A program made the position numbers and the translations under genes. 64,000 nucleotides of DNA from Sulfuriflexus mobilis (lineage in GTDB: Bacteria; Pseudomonadota; Gammaproteobacteria; AKS1): positions 2,356,001 to 2,420,000 of the forward strand of contig NZ_AP018725.1 of the NCBI RefSeq assembly GCF_003967195.1, read 5' to 3'. Positions 51,155 to 63,343 of this stretch are shown one piece after another. How positions within the stretch are numbered: position 1 is the stretch's first letter; every line of letters begins with the position of its first letter. The notes beneath the pieces are model-generated. The model worked only from the letters and a program-made list of their open reading frames with translations, had not been told where the DNA came from and did no database searches.

Positions 51155-51183
51155 ATTTTAGGGAGAGTTGCCCTCCCTGTCAA
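51155..51183 (-). promoter_or_regulatory. Strong sigma-70 promoter of the str-S10 block
   Basis: Minus strand TTGACA (perfect -35), 17 bases, TAAAAT (5/6). It lies between rpoC and rpsL. Confidence 0.85.
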
Positions 51184-51188
51184 GCCGT

Positions 51189-51212
51189 TTCGGGGGCCGA
51201 TTGGCCCCCGAA
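51189..51212 (-). terminator. GC-rich hairpin after rpoC
   Basis: TTCGGGGGCC, 4-nt loop, GGCCCCCGAA forms a 10-bp stem about 25 nt after the rpoC stop. It lacks a T-run, so termination may be partial; it overlaps nothing coding and sits just before the rpsL promoter. Confidence 0.6.
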
Positions 51213-51236
51213 CAACGCATTTGCTGGCCTTGAGGC

Positions 51237-54200
51237 TTATTCCGCTGCTGGCGGCACCGTCTCGTCAATAACAACCTCTAATTCCGGGGTTTCCGGGACA
51301 GAGAGTGCGATGGCGGCTTCCTCTACGCTCTCGCGCCTACGACGGCGCTCGGCATGGTAGGAAAGACCGGTACCGGCCGGGATCAGGCGGCCAACGATGA
51401 CATTTTCCTTCAATCCGCGCAGGTCGTCCTTCATACCGCGAACCGAGGCCTCGGTAAGGACACGGGTGGTCTCCTGGAAGGAGGCCGCAGAAATGAAGGA
51501 TTCGGTCGCCAGCGAGGCCTTGGTAATACCCAGCAGCATGCGTTCATATTTGGCCGGGTCTTTGCCAGCGGCAATGGCGGCCTCATTCTCATCCAGCAAA
51601 CGGGCATATTCGACCTGCTCACCCTTGAGGAACTTGGTATCCGCACCATCGGTCACTTCGGCCTTGCGCATCATCTGGCGGACAATGACTTCGATATGCT
51701 TATCGTTAATCTTCACACCCTGCAGGCGATACACCTCCTGCACCTCGTTAACGATGTAGTTGGCCAGTGTACTCACACCCTGCAGACGCAGGATATCGTG
51801 CGGAACCGGGGCGCCATCGACGAGGACTTCACCCTTTTCGACATGCTCACCCTCGAACACATTCAGGTGACGCCACTTATGAATGGCCTCGGTGTGTGGC
51901 TCGCTGCCATCAGACGGCGTGATCACCACGTTTTGCTTGGCCTTGGCCTCTTTACCCATACTAACAGTACCGGAAATCTCCGCCATCACGGCCGGGTCCT
52001 TTGGCTTACGGGCCTCGAACAGGTCGGCCACCCGAGGCAGACCCCCGGTAATATCACGGGTCTTGGAGGATTCCTGCGGGATACGGGCAATCACATCACC
52101 CACACCGACCTCGGCGCCATCCTCGATATTCACAATCGAGTTGGCCGGCAAGGCGTACATGGCCGGGATCGTCGTACCTACCAGATTCAGCGGCTCACCC
52201 TTGTCATCAAGCAGCTTCACCGTCGGCTTCAGGTCCTTACCGACTGTGCCACGTGTCTTCGGATCGGTGATGCTGAGACTGGACAGACCCGTCACCTCAT
52301 CGACGACCTTGTTCACGCTCACGCCATCGACGAAGTCGCTGAATTTCACGCGACCCGCCACTTCGGTAACAATGGGGTGGGTATGTGGGTCCCAATTGGC
52401 GATAATCTGGCCCGATTCGATACTGTCACCGTCATGGATGCTCAGCACCGAACCATAAACGACCTTGTAACGCTCACGGTCACGGCCCTGCTCATCAATA
52501 ACGATGATTTCACCGGAACGGGATACCGCCACCAGGTTGCCCTCTTTGTTTTCAACCGTCTTCAGGTTGTGCAGACGTACGCTACCCTTGGACTTGACCT
52601 GAATACTGTTCACCGAGGCGGCACGCGATGCCGCACCACCAATGTGGAAGGTACGCATGGTCAGCTGGGTACCCGGCTCACCAATAGATTGCGCGGCGAT
52701 AACACCAATCGCTTCACCCCGGTTAACGAGGTGGCCACGACCCAGGTCACGACCGTAACAGGCCGAACAGATACCGTGACGGGTTTCACAGGTGATCGGT
52801 GAGCGAACGACAATCTCGTCGATACCCATTTCATCCAGACGCAGCACCCAGCTTTCATCCAGCAGGGTACCGGCCTCAACACCGGTGCTACCGTCCCTGA
52901 GAACCACATCCTGCGCCACGACACGACCCAGTACACGTTCACTCAAAGGCTCAACCACGTCACCGCCTTCAATCAACGGCTGCATAACCAAACCTTCGCT
53001 GGTACCACAATCATCATCGGTGACGACCAGGTCCTGGGCGACGTCGACCAGGCGACGGGTCAGGTAACCGGAGTTAGCCGTCTTCAATGCGGTATCGGCC
53101 AGACCCTTACGGGCACCATGCGTCGATATGAAGTACTGAATAACGTTCAGGCCTTCACGGAAGTTGGCCGTGATCGGCGTCTCAATAATCGAGCCATCCG
53201 GCTTGGCCATCAGGCCACGCATACCGGCCAATTGACGAATCTGCGCGGCACTACCACGAGCTCCGGAGTCAGCCATCATGTAGACGGAGTTGAAGGAGTC
53301 CTGCATCACCATGTTGCCCTTGGAATCTTCAACTTCGTACTGACCGAGCTTGTCCATCATGGCCTTGGCAACCTGATCATTAGTATGTGACCAGATATCC
53401 ACAACCTTGTTGTAACGTTCACCATTGGTCACCAGACCGGAGGTGTACTGGTGCTGAATTTCACGCACTTCGGCCTCGGCACGACCCAGGATCTCTGCTT
53501 TGCTCTCCGGGATAACCATGTCATCAATACCGAAAGAAACGGAGGCTTTAGTTGCATAAGAGAAACCGGTGTACATGAGCTGGTCGGCGAAGATAACAGA
53601 TTCCTTCAGACCCACCTTGCGGTAACACTCGTTGATCAGCTGTGAAATGGCCTTTTTCTTCATGGCCTTGTTGATCAAGTCAAAGGACATACCTTCCGGC
53701 AACAGCTCAGACAGGATCGAACGACCGGCAGTCGTTTCTACGCGTCGGAAGGTTGTCTCTCTATCACCGTTTTCGGCGATAGTCGTTTCCTTGATGCGAA
53801 CACTGACCCGGGCGTGCAGGTCGACAACACCATTGTCATAGGCACGATGCACTTCGGCGACGTCTGTGAAGTACATGCCTTCACCCTTTGCGTTCACACG
53901 ATCACGCGTCATGTAGTACAGGCCCAGCACCACGTCCTGAGACGGTACGATGATAGGCTCACCGTTGGCTGGCGACAGCACGTTATTGGTCGACATCATC
54001 AGGGTACGCGCTTCCAGCTGTGCTTCAATAGACAGCGGAACGTGTACAGCCATCTGGTCACCGTCGAAGTCGGCGTTGTAGGCAGTACAGACCAGTGGGT
54101 GCAGCTGAATGGCCTTGCCTTCAATCAGGACTGGCTCAAAGGCCTGGATACCCAGACGATGCAAGGTTGGCGCACGGTTGAGCATGACCGGGTGTTCGCG

Positions 54201-55448
54201 GATAACCTCTTCAAGGATATCCCAGACTTCCGGACCTTCGCGCTCAACCAGCTTCTTCGCCGCTTTAATCGTGGTAGCGAGACCACGCAATTCCAGCTTG
54301 CCAAAGATGAACGGCTTGAACAGTTCCAGTGCCATTTTCTTCGGTAGACCACACTGGTGCAGCTTCAGGGTCGGGCCCACCACGATCACGGAACGACCGG
54401 AGTAATCGACGCGCTTACCGAGCAGGTTCTGACGGAAACGACCCTGCTTACCCTTGATCATGTCGGCCAGTGACTTCAGCGGACGCTTGTTGGTGCCGGT
54501 GATGGCCTTGCCGCGGCGTCCATTGTCCAGCAACGCGTCAACGGCTTCCTGCAACATACGCTTTTCATTGCGGGCGATGATGTCCGGGGCGTTCAGGTCC
54601 ATCAGGCGCTTGAGGCGATTGTTACGGTTAATCACACGGCGGTACAGATCATTCAGGTCGGAGGTGGCGAAACGACCACCATCGAGTGGTACCAGTGGGC
54701 GAAGTTCCGGCGGTAGAACCGGCAACACACTCATGATCATCCACTCCGGCTTGTTGCCGGACTCGATGAAGGCCTCCATCAGCTTGAGACGCTTGGTCCA
54801 CTTCTTGATTTTTGTTTCCGAACCGGTTGTCGGCAGGTCTTCACGAATCTGGGCAATTTCTGCCTCCAGGTCCAGGTCCTTCAACAGAATCAGGACAGCC
54901 TCGGCACCCATACGGGCATCAAACTCATCACCATTTTCTTCAATGGCGTTGAGGTAGGCCTCTTCTGACAGCAACTGCCGCTTTTCAAGGGTGGTCATGC
55001 CCGGGTCGACGACCACGAAGGCCTCGAAGTAGAGCACGCGTTCGATATCGCGCAGGGTCATGTCTAGCAACAGGCCCATGCGTGAAGGCAGAGACTTCAG
55101 GTACCAGATATGTGCAACCGGACTGGCCAGTTCAATGTGCCCCATACGCTCACGACGGACCTTGGCCAGGGTGACTTCAACGCCACACTTTTCACAGATC
55201 ACACCGCGATGCTTGAGGCGCTTGTACTTGCCACAAAGACACTCGTAGTCCTTGACCGGACCAAAGATCTTGGCACAGAACAGACCATCACGTTCTGGCT
55301 TAAAGGTACGGTAGTTAATGGTCTCCGGCTTTTTCACTTCGCCGAATGACCATGAACGAATTTTATCCGGTGAGGCCAGGCCGATGCGAATCGCATCAAA
55401 CTCTTCTGTCTGACCCTGTTGCTTAAGTAGATTTAACAGATCTTTCAT
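51237..55448 (-). CDS. rpoC: RNA polymerase beta' subunit
   Basis: A 1403-residue subunit. The N-terminal zinc site is [20 protein letters not shown], the active-site Mg motif is [12 protein letters not shown], and the bridge-helix/trigger-loop region follows ([16 protein letters not shown]). It ends with an acidic tail. 41 nt after rpoB. Confidence 0.99.
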   Translation of the reverse strand: MKDLLNLLKQQGQTEEFDAIRIGLASPDKIRSWSFGEVKKPETINYRTFKPERDGLFCAKIFGPVKDYECLCGKYKRLKHRGVICEKCGVEVTLAKVRRERMGHIELASPVAHIWYLKSLPSRMGLLLDMTLRDIERVLYFEAFVVVDPGMTTLEKRQLLSEEAYLNAIEENGDEFDARMGAEAVLILLKDLDLEAEIAQIREDLPTTGSETKIKKWTKRLKLMEAFIESGNKPEWMIMSVLPVLPPELRPLVPLDGGRFATSDLNDLYRRVINRNNRLKRLMDLNAPDIIARNEKRMLQEAVDALLDNGRRGKAITGTNKRPLKSLADMIKGKQGRFRQNLLGKRVDYSGRSVIVVGPTLKLHQCGLPKKMALELFKPFIFGKLELRGLATTIKAAKKLVEREGPEVWDILEEVIREHPVMLNRAPTLHRLGIQAFEPVLIEGKAIQLHPLVCTAYNADFDGDQMAVHVPLSIEAQLEARTLMMSTNNVLSPANGEPIIVPSQDVVLGLYYMTRDRVNAKGEGMYFTDVAEVHRAYDNGVVDLHARVSVRIKETTIAENGDRETTFRRVETTAGRSILSELLPEGMSFDLINKAMKKKAISQLINECYRKVGLKESVIFADQLMYTGFSYATKASVSFGIDDMVIPESKAEILGRAEAEVREIQHQYTSGLVTNGERYNKVVDIWSHTNDQVAKAMMDKLGQYEVEDSKGNMVMQDSFNSVYMMADSGARGSAAQIRQLAGMRGLMAKPDGSIIETPITANFREGLNVIQYFISTHGARKGLADTALKTANSGYLTRRLVDVAQDLVVTDDDCGTSEGLVMQPLIEGGDVVEPLSERVLGRVVAQDVVLRDGSTGVEAGTLLDESWVLRLDEMGIDEIVVRSPITCETRHGICSACYGRDLGRGHLVNRGEAIGVIAAQSIGEPGTQLTMRTFHIGGAASRAASVNSIQVKSKGSVRLHNLKTVENKEGNLVAVSRSGEIIVIDEQGRDRERYKVVYGSVLSIHDGDSIESGQIIANWDPHTHPIVTEVAGRVKFSDFVDGVSVNKVVDEVTGLSSLSITDPKTRGTVGKDLKPTVKLLDDKGEPLNLVGTTIPAMYALPANSIVNIEDGAEVGVGDVIARIPQESSKTRDITGGLPRVADLFEARKPKDPAVMAEISGTVSMGKEAKAKQNVVITPSDGSEPHTEAIHKWRHLNVFEGEHVEKGEVLVDGAPVPHDILRLQGVSTLANYIVNEVQEVYRLQGVKINDKHIEVIVRQMMRKAEVTDGADTKFLKGEQVEYARLLDENEAAIAAGKDPAKYERMLLGITKASLATESFISAASFQETTRVLTEASVRGMKDDLRGLKENVIVGRLIPAGTGLSYHAERRRRRESVEEAAIALSVPETPELEVVIDETVPPAAE

Positions 55449-55488
55449 GTTCTTTCCGCCTTACGAAAGATTGATCCAATACTGCGCA

Positions 55489-58400
55489 TTAGTCTTGTTC
55501 CAGCTCGATATCGATAGCCAGTGAACGAATTTCCTTCAGCAATACATTAAAGGACTCCGGCATACCCGCCACCATACGATGATCACCGTCAACAATGTTC
55601 TTGTACATCTTGGTACGACCCTGAACATCGTCCGATTTAACCGTCAGCATTTCCTGCAAAGTGTAGGAAGCACCGTAGGCCTCGAGTGCCCAGACTTCCA
55701 TTTCACCAAAGCGCTGACCACCGAACTGTGCCTTACCACCCAACGGCTGCTGGGTAACGAGACTGTATGGCCCGGTTGAACGAGCGTGCATCTTGTCATC
55801 AACAAGATGGTTCAGTTTCAGCATGTACATATAGCCGACCGTAACCGGACGCTCGAACTCGTCACCGGTGCGACCATCCTTGAGAAGGGTCTGGCCGGAA
55901 CGTGGCAAATTCGCCAGTTCAAGCATATGACGAATATCATCTTCCGAGGCACCATCGAAGACCGGTGTCGCCATCGGCACACCGCCACGCAGGTTCTTCG
56001 CCAATTCAGTGATCTCGTCATCGTTGAATGACTTCAAATCTTCCATCACACCACTGCTGTTGTAAACCTTGTCGAGGAACTTGCGCATCTCTTCGACCTT
56101 GCAGTGCTCGTCAAGCATGTCACCAATGCGGTGACCCAGGCCCTTCGCGGCCCAGCCAAGGTGGGTTTCCAGCACCTGCCCCACGTTCATACGCGAAGGC
56201 ACGCCGAGTGGGTTCAGCACCACGTCTACCGGGGTACCGTCATCACCGTATGGCATATCTTCAACCGGCACGATCATGGAGATCACACCCTTGTTACCGT
56301 GACGACCCGCCATCTTGTCACCCGGCTGGATACGACGCTTGACGGCAACGTAGACCTTGACCATCTTCAGCACGCCAGGGGCGAGGTCATCACCCTGAGT
56401 GATCTTGGTCTTCTTCTCATCGTAACGGGCATCGAAGTCCTTGCGCTGTTGCTTAAATTGACCGGCAAGGGCCTCAAGCTGACTCGCAGCGGCTTCGTTA
56501 TGCAGACGCACATCAAACCACTTGGAACGCTCCAGCTCGGTCAGGTAGGCCTTGGTGATCTTGTCACCAGACTTCAGTCCGTTCGGTCCACCGTCTGCCT
56601 GTTTGCCTGTTAACAGCTTCTCGGCGCGCGCGTAAAGGTCTTCTTCAAGGATACGCAGCTGATCGTTTAGGTCCTTCTTGACCTTGGCCAGTTCGCTTGC
56701 CTCGATTTCCAGGGCACGGGCATCTTTCTCGACACCGTCGCGGGTGAAGACCTGCACGTCGATAACCGTACCGGTCATGCCGGATGAAACGCGTAGCGAG
56801 TTATCCTTTACGTCCGAGGCCTTCTCACCAAAGATGGCACGCAGGAGCTTTTCTTCCGGTGTCAGCTGGGTTTCACCCTTCGGTGTTACCTTACCAACGA
56901 GGATATCACCCGGTTTGACCTCGGCACCGATGTAGACAATGCCTGACTCGTCGAGCTTGGCCAGTGCCGACTCACCGACGTTGGGGATATCACCGGTGAC
57001 TTCTTCCGGACCGAGCTTGGTGTCGCGTGAGACACAGGTCATTTCTTCGATATGAATGGTGGTGAAACGATCTTCCTTGACGAGACGTTCTGAAATCAGA
57101 ATCGAGTCCTCGAAGTTATAACCGTTCCAGGGCATGAAGGCGACCAGCATGTTCTGACCGAGGGCCAGTTCGCCCATGTCGGTAGAAGGGCCATCGGCCA
57201 TCACGTCACCACGGGTCACTGTGTCACCGTTTTTCACCAGCGGGCGCTGATTGATACAGGTGTTCTGGTTGGAACGCGTGTACTTGGTCAAGTTGTAGAT
57301 ATCGACACCTGGCTCACCGGCAACGGTTTCGTCATCGTTAACACGAACCACGATACGACCGGCGTCAACGGAGTCGACCACACCACCACGGTCGGCAACC
57401 ACGGTCACACCGGAGTCGATGGCAACGGTACGCTCTATACCAGTACCCACCAGCGGCTTTTCGCTACGCAGGGTCGGTACAGCCTGACGTTGCATGTTCG
57501 AACCCATGAGGGCGCGGTTGGCATCGTCGTGCTCGAGGAACGGGATCAGGGCCGCGGCCACGGATACGATCTGACGTGGTGAAACGTCGATGTAATTGAC
57601 GTTCTCTGGGGTAGACAGGGTAAATTCGTTCATGTGGCGGCAGGAAACCATTTCGTCCTGCAGCTTACCCTTGGCATCCACCTCGGCATTGGCCTGAGCG
57701 ATGACGTAACCACTTTCCTCGATCGCCGACAAGTACTCGATTTCGTCGGTAACCTTGCCATTCACCACCTTCTGGTAAGGAGTTTCGAGGAAGCCATAAT
57801 CATTGGTTCGTGCGTACACGGCCAGTGAGTTAATCAGACCGATGTTCGGGCCTTCAGGTGTTTCAATCGGACAAACACGACCGTAGTGAGTCGGATGCAC
57901 ATCTCGTACCTCAAAGCCGGCACGTTCGCGGGTCAAACCACCCGGGCCAAGCGCCGAGATGCGACGCTTGTGGGTCACTTCTGAGAGCGGATTGTTCTGG
58001 TCCATAAACTGCGACAGCTGTGAAGAACCAAAAAATTCCTTGATGACAGCTGAAACAGGCTTGGCGTTAATGAGTTCCTGCGGCATCAGGCCTTCGCTCT
58101 CGGCAATGCTCAAGCGTTCCTTGACGGCACGCTCGACACGCACCAGACCCACACGGAACTGGTTCTCGGCCATTTCACCGACACAACGTACACGGCGATT
58201 ACCGAGGTGGTCGATATCATCGACGACACCGTTACCGTTACGGATGTTAAGCAGCGTCTTGATAACATCAATAATGTCATCATTGGACAGGGTGCCTTCA
58301 CCGACAACTGCATCACGACCGACACGACGGTTGAACTTCATGCGACCGACAGCGGACAGGTCATAACGATCGGCATTGAAAAACAGGTTGTTGAACAGAT

Positions 58401-59562
58401 TCTCGGCGGCATCCTTGGTAGGCGGCTCACCCGGGCGCATCATACGGTAGATCTCGACCATGGCCTCGAGTGCATTGGTGCTTGCATCGATGCGCAGGGT
58501 CTCCGATATGAACGAACCTCTATCAAGATCGTTGGTGTAGAGTGTTTTGATCTCCGGGACACCGGCTTCAAGCAGGGCTTCAAGCAGCTCTTCGGTGATC
58601 TCAGCATTCGCCGCACAGACTAGTTCACCCGTTTCGGTGTTGACGATATCGTTGGCGATGACCTTACCCATCAGGTATTCATTAGACACCTTCAGGGAAG
58701 TCACTCCGGCCTTTTCGAGTTCGCGAATGTGGCGTGCAGTAATGCGGCGACCGGATTCGACGATTACCTTGCCCTTGGCCTTGATGTCGAAGCTGGCGGT
58801 TTCACCACGCAATCGCTCTGGCACGAGGTCGAGAACGATATCGTCCTTAACAAACTTCAGGGTGTCCGTTTCGAAGAACATCTCCAGCATCTGCTCATTG
58901 TTGTAACCGAGCGCACGCAACAGGATCGATACCGGCAGCTTGCGACGACGGTCGATACGAACAAAGACGTTATCCTTCGGGTCAAATTCAAAGTCCAGCC
59001 AGGAACCACGGTACGGAATCACACGGGCATTGAACAACAGCTTGCCGGATGAGTGGGTCTTGCCCTTGTCGTGGTCAAAGAACACGCCAGGTGAACGATG
59101 CAACTGGGAAACGATGACACGCTCGGTGCCATTGATAACAAAGGTACCGGTATCGGTCATGAGCGGCAGTTCGCCCATGTAGACTTCCTGTTCCTTAACT
59201 TCCTTGATGTCCTTGCCGCCGCTGGACTCCTTGTCATAAATCACAAGGCGCAGCTTGACGCGTAACGGTGCCGCATAGGTGACACCGCGCATTTGACATT
59301 CCTTGACATCAAATACCGGGGTTCCAAGACGGTAGCTGACATATTCCAGCGCAGCGGTTCCCGAATAACTTACAATTGGGAAAACCGAGCTAAACGCGGC
59401 ATGCAGCCCCTGCTCTTTGAGATTATCATCCGCAGCGCCAGCCTGGAGAAAACTCCGGTAGGAATCCACTTGAATGGCCAACATATATGGCACATCCAGA
59501 ATCCCCGGGCGCTTGCCGAAATTATTACGGATGCGTTTCTTTTCAGTAAACGAGTACGCCAT
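55489..59562 (-). CDS. rpoB: RNA polymerase beta subunit
   Basis: A 1357-residue subunit. The rifampicin pocket reads [20 protein letters not shown] then [10 protein letters not shown], with the wild-type Asp, His and Ser. [13 protein letters not shown] is near the active site. E. coli length is 1342. Confidence 0.99.
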   Translation of the reverse strand: MAYSFTEKKRIRNNFGKRPGILDVPYMLAIQVDSYRSFLQAGAADDNLKEQGLHAAFSSVFPIVSYSGTAALEYVSYRLGTPVFDVKECQMRGVTYAAPLRVKLRLVIYDKESSGGKDIKEVKEQEVYMGELPLMTDTGTFVINGTERVIVSQLHRSPGVFFDHDKGKTHSSGKLLFNARVIPYRGSWLDFEFDPKDNVFVRIDRRRKLPVSILLRALGYNNEQMLEMFFETDTLKFVKDDIVLDLVPERLRGETASFDIKAKGKVIVESGRRITARHIRELEKAGVTSLKVSNEYLMGKVIANDIVNTETGELVCAANAEITEELLEALLEAGVPEIKTLYTNDLDRGSFISETLRIDASTNALEAMVEIYRMMRPGEPPTKDAAENLFNNLFFNADRYDLSAVGRMKFNRRVGRDAVVGEGTLSNDDIIDVIKTLLNIRNGNGVVDDIDHLGNRRVRCVGEMAENQFRVGLVRVERAVKERLSIAESEGLMPQELINAKPVSAVIKEFFGSSQLSQFMDQNNPLSEVTHKRRISALGPGGLTRERAGFEVRDVHPTHYGRVCPIETPEGPNIGLINSLAVYARTNDYGFLETPYQKVVNGKVTDEIEYLSAIEESGYVIAQANAEVDAKGKLQDEMVSCRHMNEFTLSTPENVNYIDVSPRQIVSVAAALIPFLEHDDANRALMGSNMQRQAVPTLRSEKPLVGTGIERTVAIDSGVTVVADRGGVVDSVDAGRIVVRVNDDETVAGEPGVDIYNLTKYTRSNQNTCINQRPLVKNGDTVTRGDVMADGPSTDMGELALGQNMLVAFMPWNGYNFEDSILISERLVKEDRFTTIHIEEMTCVSRDTKLGPEEVTGDIPNVGESALAKLDESGIVYIGAEVKPGDILVGKVTPKGETQLTPEEKLLRAIFGEKASDVKDNSLRVSSGMTGTVIDVQVFTRDGVEKDARALEIEASELAKVKKDLNDQLRILEEDLYARAEKLLTGKQADGGPNGLKSGDKITKAYLTELERSKWFDVRLHNEAAASQLEALAGQFKQQRKDFDARYDEKKTKITQGDDLAPGVLKMVKVYVAVKRRIQPGDKMAGRHGNKGVISMIVPVEDMPYGDDGTPVDVVLNPLGVPSRMNVGQVLETHLGWAAKGLGHRIGDMLDEHCKVEEMRKFLDKVYNSSGVMEDLKSFNDDEITELAKNLRGGVPMATPVFDGASEDDIRHMLELANLPRSGQTLLKDGRTGDEFERPVTVGYMYMLKLNHLVDDKMHARSTGPYSLVTQQPLGGKAQFGGQRFGEMEVWALEAYGASYTLQEMLTVKSDDVQGRTKMYKNIVDGDHRMVAGMPESFNVLLKEIRSLAIDIELEQD

Positions 59563-59628
59563 CTCGAACCCTCAGCAAAAAATAGTAATTCTGTAATCGA
59601 TACCTGATAAAACCATCAAGCAACGACA

Positions 59629-59664
59629 AAAAGGCAGAGGGTTGGTGACTTTTGGTCACCAACC
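59629..59664 (-). terminator. rplL-rpoB attenuator
   Basis: Minus strand GGTTGGTGAC, CAAAA, GTCACCAACC, then CTCTGCCTTTTTG. The stem is 10 bp with a T-run a few bases on. A partial terminator at this place lowers rpoBC relative to the ribosomal genes in E. coli. Confidence 0.75.
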
Positions 59665-59705
59665 GCAAACTGCCAGGTGTTGTCTCGCAATACGCACAGA
59701 CGAGC

Positions 59706-60080
59706 TTATTTAAGCTCGACTGCGGCGCCTGCTTCTTCCAACTTTTTCTTAACGTCTTCAGCTTCATCCTTGGAAGCGGCTTCCTTAATAGTTGAAGGGG
59801 TGCCTTCAACCATGTCCTTGGCTTCCTTCAGACCGAGACCGGTGATAGCACGAACAACCTTAATGACAGAAACCTTATTGTCACCAAAACTGGTCATTAC
59901 TACATCAAACTCGTCCTTTTCGGCAGCGGCTTCACCAGCAGCAGCTGGAGCAGCTGCCATGGCAACCGGTGCGGCGGCGCTTACATTGAACTTCTCTTCC
60001 ATTGCTTCGATGAGATCAACAATCTCTACAACGGTCATGTTGGAAATAGTTTCCAGGATATCGTCTTTACTGACGGCCAT
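59706..60080 (-). CDS. rplL: 50S ribosomal protein L7/L12
   Basis: A 124-residue stalk protein. Dimerising N-domain, an Ala/Gly-rich hinge ([20 protein letters not shown]), and a C-domain with [22 protein letters not shown] that contacts elongation factors. Confidence 0.98.
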   Translation of the reverse strand: MAVSKDDILETISNMTVVEIVDLIEAMEEKFNVSAAAPVAMAAAPAAAGEAAAEKDEFDVVMTSFGDNKVSVIKVVRAITGLGLKEAKDMVEGTPSTIKEAASKDEAEDVKKKLEEAGAAVELK

Positions 60081-60147
60081 GATCTTACTCCTAAAATAAA
60101 ACCTAAAATCTACTCAGACCGCTAAGCGGCCAATTCGGTTAAAAGCC

Positions 60148-60669
60148 TTACGCTGCCTTGGTGTCGCGAACAGCACCCATCACACGGGCAAGCTTGTTGT
60201 TCGGTTCTGCCAACGTACGGACAAACTTGCTGATTGGTGCCTGTATAACGCCACACAACATGCCAAGGGCCTGATCGCGTGTCGGCATACTTGCCAGCGT
60301 TGCAAGTTGCGAGGCATCCATAAGTTTGCCGCCCAGTGCAATACTCCGCACCACCAGCTTGTTATGGTCTTTCGCAAAATCCTTGAAAATTCGAGCCGCT
60401 GCAGCCGGGTCTTCTTTTGAGAAGGCCAACATTAACGGACCGGTCAAGGTGTCCTGTAAGCAAGCGTAATCGGTGCCTTCCACTGCACGACGTGCCAACG
60501 TGTTCTTAACGACGCGAAGATAGACGTCTGCACCGCGCGCTTGTTTGCGCAGGGCGGTCATCTCGTCAACGGTCAGACCACGGTACTCAGCTGCAATTGC
60601 AGACTGGGCACTGGCCGCGACTTCAGCGACTTCAGCAACGATTGCCTTTTTTTCCTCAAGGTTCAGCAT
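60148..60669 (-). CDS. rplJ: 50S ribosomal protein L10
   Basis: A 173-residue stalk base starting [18 protein letters not shown]. The start at 60669 has GGAGGG nine bases upstream; the frame continuing to 60693 is rejected. It lies downstream of the L10 leader and binds it for feedback in other bacteria. Confidence 0.98.
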   Translation of the reverse strand: MLNLEEKKAIVAEVAEVAASAQSAIAAEYRGLTVDEMTALRKQARGADVYLRVVKNTLARRAVEGTDYACLQDTLTGPLMLAFSKEDPAAAARIFKDFAKDHNKLVVRSIALGGKLMDASQLATLASMPTRDQALGMLCGVIQAPISKFVRTLAEPNNKLARVMGAVRDTKAA

Positions 60670-60758
60670 TGTGCCGTTCCCTCCAGGTTGCATTCGGAAA
60701 CACGATACTCAAACCAGCTATCGCCACGGACCCCTTGTCCGGTTTCCTTTGTCACACA

Positions 60759-60778
60759 GAATACCGCGTGCGGTATTC
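60759..60778 (-). promoter_or_regulatory. Perfect hairpin in the rplJ leader
   Basis: GAATACCGC, GT, GCGGTATTC: 9-bp stem between the L10-binding fold and the rplJ start. It has no T-run and may set ribosome-site access. Confidence 0.55.
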
Positions 60779-60805
60779 CACCCGTTGGTGACCTTCGCCA
60801 GTAAA

Positions 60806-60900
60806 AACTGTCTAGGGCTTCACCATCTGCGCAGGCCGGGATGCATCCCATTAAGCGCCATGCACCTCCTGTGCATGCCTCACCTGCGGTCTTTGACGCA
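60806..60900 (-). ncRNA. L10 leader (r-protein autoregulatory RNA)
   Basis: On the minus strand CCGCAGG (60883-60889) pairs with CCTGCG (60830-60835) around two hairpins: CATGCAC-AGGAG-GTGCATG and GGGATGCATCCC. This layout, with CAGATGGTG after the closing strand, matches the L10 leader family that binds the L10-L12 complex to repress rplJL. Confidence 0.75.
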
Positions 60901-60953
60901 CCTTCAGCTCATTAAATAACCGAAGGGGCCCAAAGCCTGTTGACCGGTCCCGA

Positions 60954-61649
60954 TTAGATCTCGAGACTGGCCTTATCTACCGGAACACCCGCACCCATGG
61001 TGGTGGAGAGGGTGATCTTCTTCATGAATATGCCCTTCGCTGAACTTGGCTTGGCCTTATTCAGGTCGGCGATCAGTGCGTCGAGATTTTCGCGCAGTGC
61101 CTTCGGTTCAAAATCAACCTTGCCGATGGTGGCGTGAATGATACCGCCCTTGTCAGCACGGTAACGGATCTGACCGGCCTTGGCATTCTTCACGGCCGTT
61201 TCAACATCAGGTGTCACCGTACCGACCTTCGGGTTAGGCATCAGGCCACGTGGGCCGAGGATCTGACCCAGTGTGCCGACAACGCGCATGGCATCCGGTG
61301 TCGCAATGACGACATCAAAGTCCATGACGCCACCCTTAATAGTTTCAGCCAGGTCTTCAAAACCAACGAGGTCTGCACCGGCTGCCTTGGCCTTGTCGGC
61401 GTTTTCGCCCTGGGCGAATACGGCAACACGGATGGTCTTGCCGGTACCGTTTGGCAGTACCGTCGCGCCACGCACGTTCTGGTCGGACTTACGTGGGTCA
61501 ATACCGAGGTTGATACTGACATCAACGGACTCGACAAACTTGGCCTTAGGAAATTCTTTCAACAGGTTCAGTGCGTCGTCGATAGCATAGGACTTGCCGG
61601 CTTCGACCTTCTCGCGGATGGCCTGTGTGCGTTTACTCAGCTTTGCCAT
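60954..61649 (-). CDS. rplA: 50S ribosomal protein L1
   Basis: A 231-residue two-domain rRNA-binding protein with [20 protein letters not shown] and the central [15 protein letters not shown]. Feedback regulator of rplKA in other bacteria. One base separates it from rplK. Confidence 0.98.
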   Translation of the reverse strand: MAKLSKRTQAIREKVEAGKSYAIDDALNLLKEFPKAKFVESVDVSINLGIDPRKSDQNVRGATVLPNGTGKTIRVAVFAQGENADKAKAAGADLVGFEDLAETIKGGVMDFDVVIATPDAMRVVGTLGQILGPRGLMPNPKVGTVTPDVETAVKNAKAGQIRYRADKGGIIHATIGKVDFEPKALRENLDALIADLNKAKPSSAKGIFMKKITLSTTMGAGVPVDKASLEI

Positions 61650-61650
61650 C

Positions 61651-62085
61651 TTACTTTACCCCTTCTGTTTCAATGCCCATGCTGCGAGCACTACCGGCGA
61701 TAGTTCGCACAGCGGCATCCATGTCAGCAGCAGTCAGGTCTGGCATCTTGGTGTTCGCAATCTCTTCGAGTTGCGCACGGGTCACCTTGCCAACCTTGTC
61801 ACGATTAGGCACGGCACTACCACTTTTCAGACCAGCGGCCTTCTTCAGCAAGATAGCAGCCGGCGGCGTCTTCATGATGAAGGTGAAGCTCTTGTCACTG
61901 TAGACAGTAATAATGACCGGAACCGGCATGTTTGGTTCCAGATTCTGTGTCTGGGCGTTAAACGCCTTACAGAAATCCATGATGTTCAAACCATGCTGAC
62001 CCAGGGCTGGGCCGACTGGCGGACTAGGATTCGCCGCGCCTGCAGCAACCTGTAGCTTTACGTAGGCTTCAATCTTCTTTGCCAT
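61651..62085 (-). CDS. rplK: 50S ribosomal protein L11
   Basis: A 144-residue protein with [20 protein letters not shown] and the C-terminal rRNA-binding domain. GTPase-associated region of the 50S subunit. Confidence 0.98.
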   Translation of the reverse strand: MAKKIEAYVKLQVAAGAANPSPPVGPALGQHGLNIMDFCKAFNAQTQNLEPNMPVPVIITVYSDKSFTFIMKTPPAAILLKKAAGLKSGSAVPNRDKVGKVTRAQLEEIANTKMPDLTAADMDAAVRTIAGSARSMGIETEGVK

Positions 62086-62100
62086 GTTAGTACTCCTAAA

Positions 62101-62139
62101 GTGGGTACAAGCGCCTGATACTTACGGACCAGGCTCCCC
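62101..62139 (-). ncRNA. Candidate L1-binding leader upstream of rplK
   Basis: Minus strand GGGGAGCCTGG ... CAGGCGCTTGTACCC: a GCCTG/CAGGC helix with an asymmetric loop and flanking GGG/CCC, just before the rplK ribosome site. Such a fold mimics the L1 site of 23S rRNA. Confidence 0.45.
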
Positions 62140-62200
62140 TGTTAATACAATTGATAACGACCGAGGTAACTATCAATCTCGTTATCCCTTAATAACGGCA

Positions 62201-62234
62201 CAAAAACATAAGTTACTTCGTAACTGAGTTTTTG
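62201..62234 (-). terminator. Hairpin between nusG and rplK
   Basis: CAAAAAC outer arms and AGTTAC/GTAACT inner arms form a stem followed by TTTTTG on the minus strand. Likely partial terminator separating secE-nusG from rplKA. Confidence 0.55.
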
Positions 62235-62245
62235 CGCCTTCCTCG

Positions 62246-62272
62246 AAAAGGGTTAAAACAACGTTTTAACCC
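62246..62272 (-). terminator. Hairpin overlapping the nusG stop
   Basis: GGGTTAAAAC, 3-nt loop, GTTTTAACCC followed by TTTTC on the minus strand. The stem includes the nusG stop codon. Confidence 0.5.
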
Positions 62273-62799
62273 TTTTCGACCTGCCCGAATTCAAGTTCGA
62301 CCGGGGTAGAACGACCAAAGATCAGGACTGCTACACGCAGCTTGCTCTTCTCGTAGTTGACTTCCTCAACCACGCCGTTGAAATCATTAAATGGCCCATC
62401 GGTAACACGAACCACTTCGCCTGGCTCAAACAGCACCTTCGGCTTCGGCTTATCAACACCTTCCTGCACGCGATTAAGAATGGCATTGGCCTCTTTCTCG
62501 CTGATCGGTGCTGGGCGGTCACTGGTGCCGCCAATAAAGCCCATCACCTTCGGCACATCTTTCACCAGATGCCAGGTGTCGTCGTCCATTTCCATTTCCA
62601 CCAGTACATAACCGGGGAAAAACTTGCGTTCTGACTTGCGCTTCTGGCCCTCACGCATTTCCACAACTTCTTCAGTCGGCACCAGGATCTCGCCAAACTT
62701 ATCTTCCATGCCAGCGAGCTTGATGTGCTCGACAAGCGAACGCTTGACGGCATTTTCAAAACCCGAATAGGCATGTACTACGTACCAACGCTTAGCCAT
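62266..62799 (-). CDS. nusG: Transcription antitermination/elongation factor NusG
   Basis: A 177-residue protein with [19 protein letters not shown] (NGN domain) and a KOW domain ([24 protein letters not shown]). It links RNA polymerase with Rho or the ribosomal S10 protein. Confidence 0.98.
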   Translation of the reverse strand: MAKRWYVVHAYSGFENAVKRSLVEHIKLAGMEDKFGEILVPTEEVVEMREGQKRKSERKFFPGYVLVEMEMDDDTWHLVKDVPKVMGFIGGTSDRPAPISEKEANAILNRVQEGVDKPKPKVLFEPGEVVRVTDGPFNDFNGVVEEVNYEKSKLRVAVLIFGRSTPVELEFGQVEKG

Positions 62800-62815
62800 G
62801 AAATATATTCCTGCC

Positions 62816-63154
62816 TTAACCGATCAGTTTTTGTACTAACCACGCCAGAAACGAGTCAAAGCCCCAGAGGATCAACGCCACTATAATCACCATGGCGATA
62901 ACCGTCAGGGTCATCTGTACTGTTTCCTTACGTGTCGGCCAGACAACCTTACGTACTTCGACGCGCGCATCCTGGATAAATGCCCAGGCATCGCGACCCG
63001 CAGTTGTCTGCAAAGCGACGACCATAGCCACAATTGCCATTACCAGAACACCAACGACACGCAATACCATCTGCTGGTCGGCGAAATAATAAAAGCCTGT
63101 TATGCCTGCACCCAGAATAAGCAGTGCGAAAAGCATTTTAATTTTGTCTGCCAT
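62816..63154 (-). CDS. secE: Preprotein translocase subunit SecE
   Basis: A 112-residue protein with three hydrophobic helices and the conserved cytoplasmic segment [16 protein letters not shown] before the last helix. It clamps SecY. 16 nt before nusG. Confidence 0.97.
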   Translation of the reverse strand: MADKIKMLFALLILGAGITGFYYFADQQMVLRVVGVLVMAIVAMVVALQTTAGRDAWAFIQDARVEVRKVVWPTRKETVQMTLTVIAMVIIVALILWGFDSFLAWLVQKLIG

Positions 63155-63192
63155 GCCTTACGTAACCTTGTTGCCGTCCGTTCAAACCATTC

Positions 63193-63268
63193 TGGCAGGC
63201 CAGGAGGGAATCGAACCCCCAACCCTCGGTTTTGGAGACCGATGCTCTGCCAATTGAGCTACTGGCCT
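63193..63268 (-). tRNA. tRNA-Trp (CCA)
   Basis: A 76-nt cloverleaf on the minus strand. Acceptor AGGCCAG/CTGGCCT, anticodon loop CTCCAAA with anticodon CCA, T loop TTCGATT, encoded CCA. It lies between tuf and secE, the usual gammaproteobacterial place. Confidence 0.97.
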
Positions 63269-63290
63269 ATTACCTTGTTGCTGGTGATGC

Positions 63291-63320
63291 ACAAAAGAGC
63301 GCTCGCGGCACGAGCGCTCT
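63291..63320 (-). terminator. Hairpin after the second tuf gene
   Basis: AGAGCGCTCG (63296-63305) pairs with CGAGCGCTCT (63311-63320), followed on the minus strand by TTTGT. It precedes tRNA-Trp, so readthrough or another promoter must serve the tRNA and secE. Confidence 0.7.
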
Positions 63321-63343
63321 TTATGCAATTTTAAAAACCAGCT

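Noticed and set aside
60820-60861. 13-codon leader ORF (MALNGMHPGLRRW) with AGGAGG before its ATG, upstream of rplJ
   Set aside because: All of it lies within the L10 leader fold, where these bases form the two hairpins; the apparent ribosome site is a loop.
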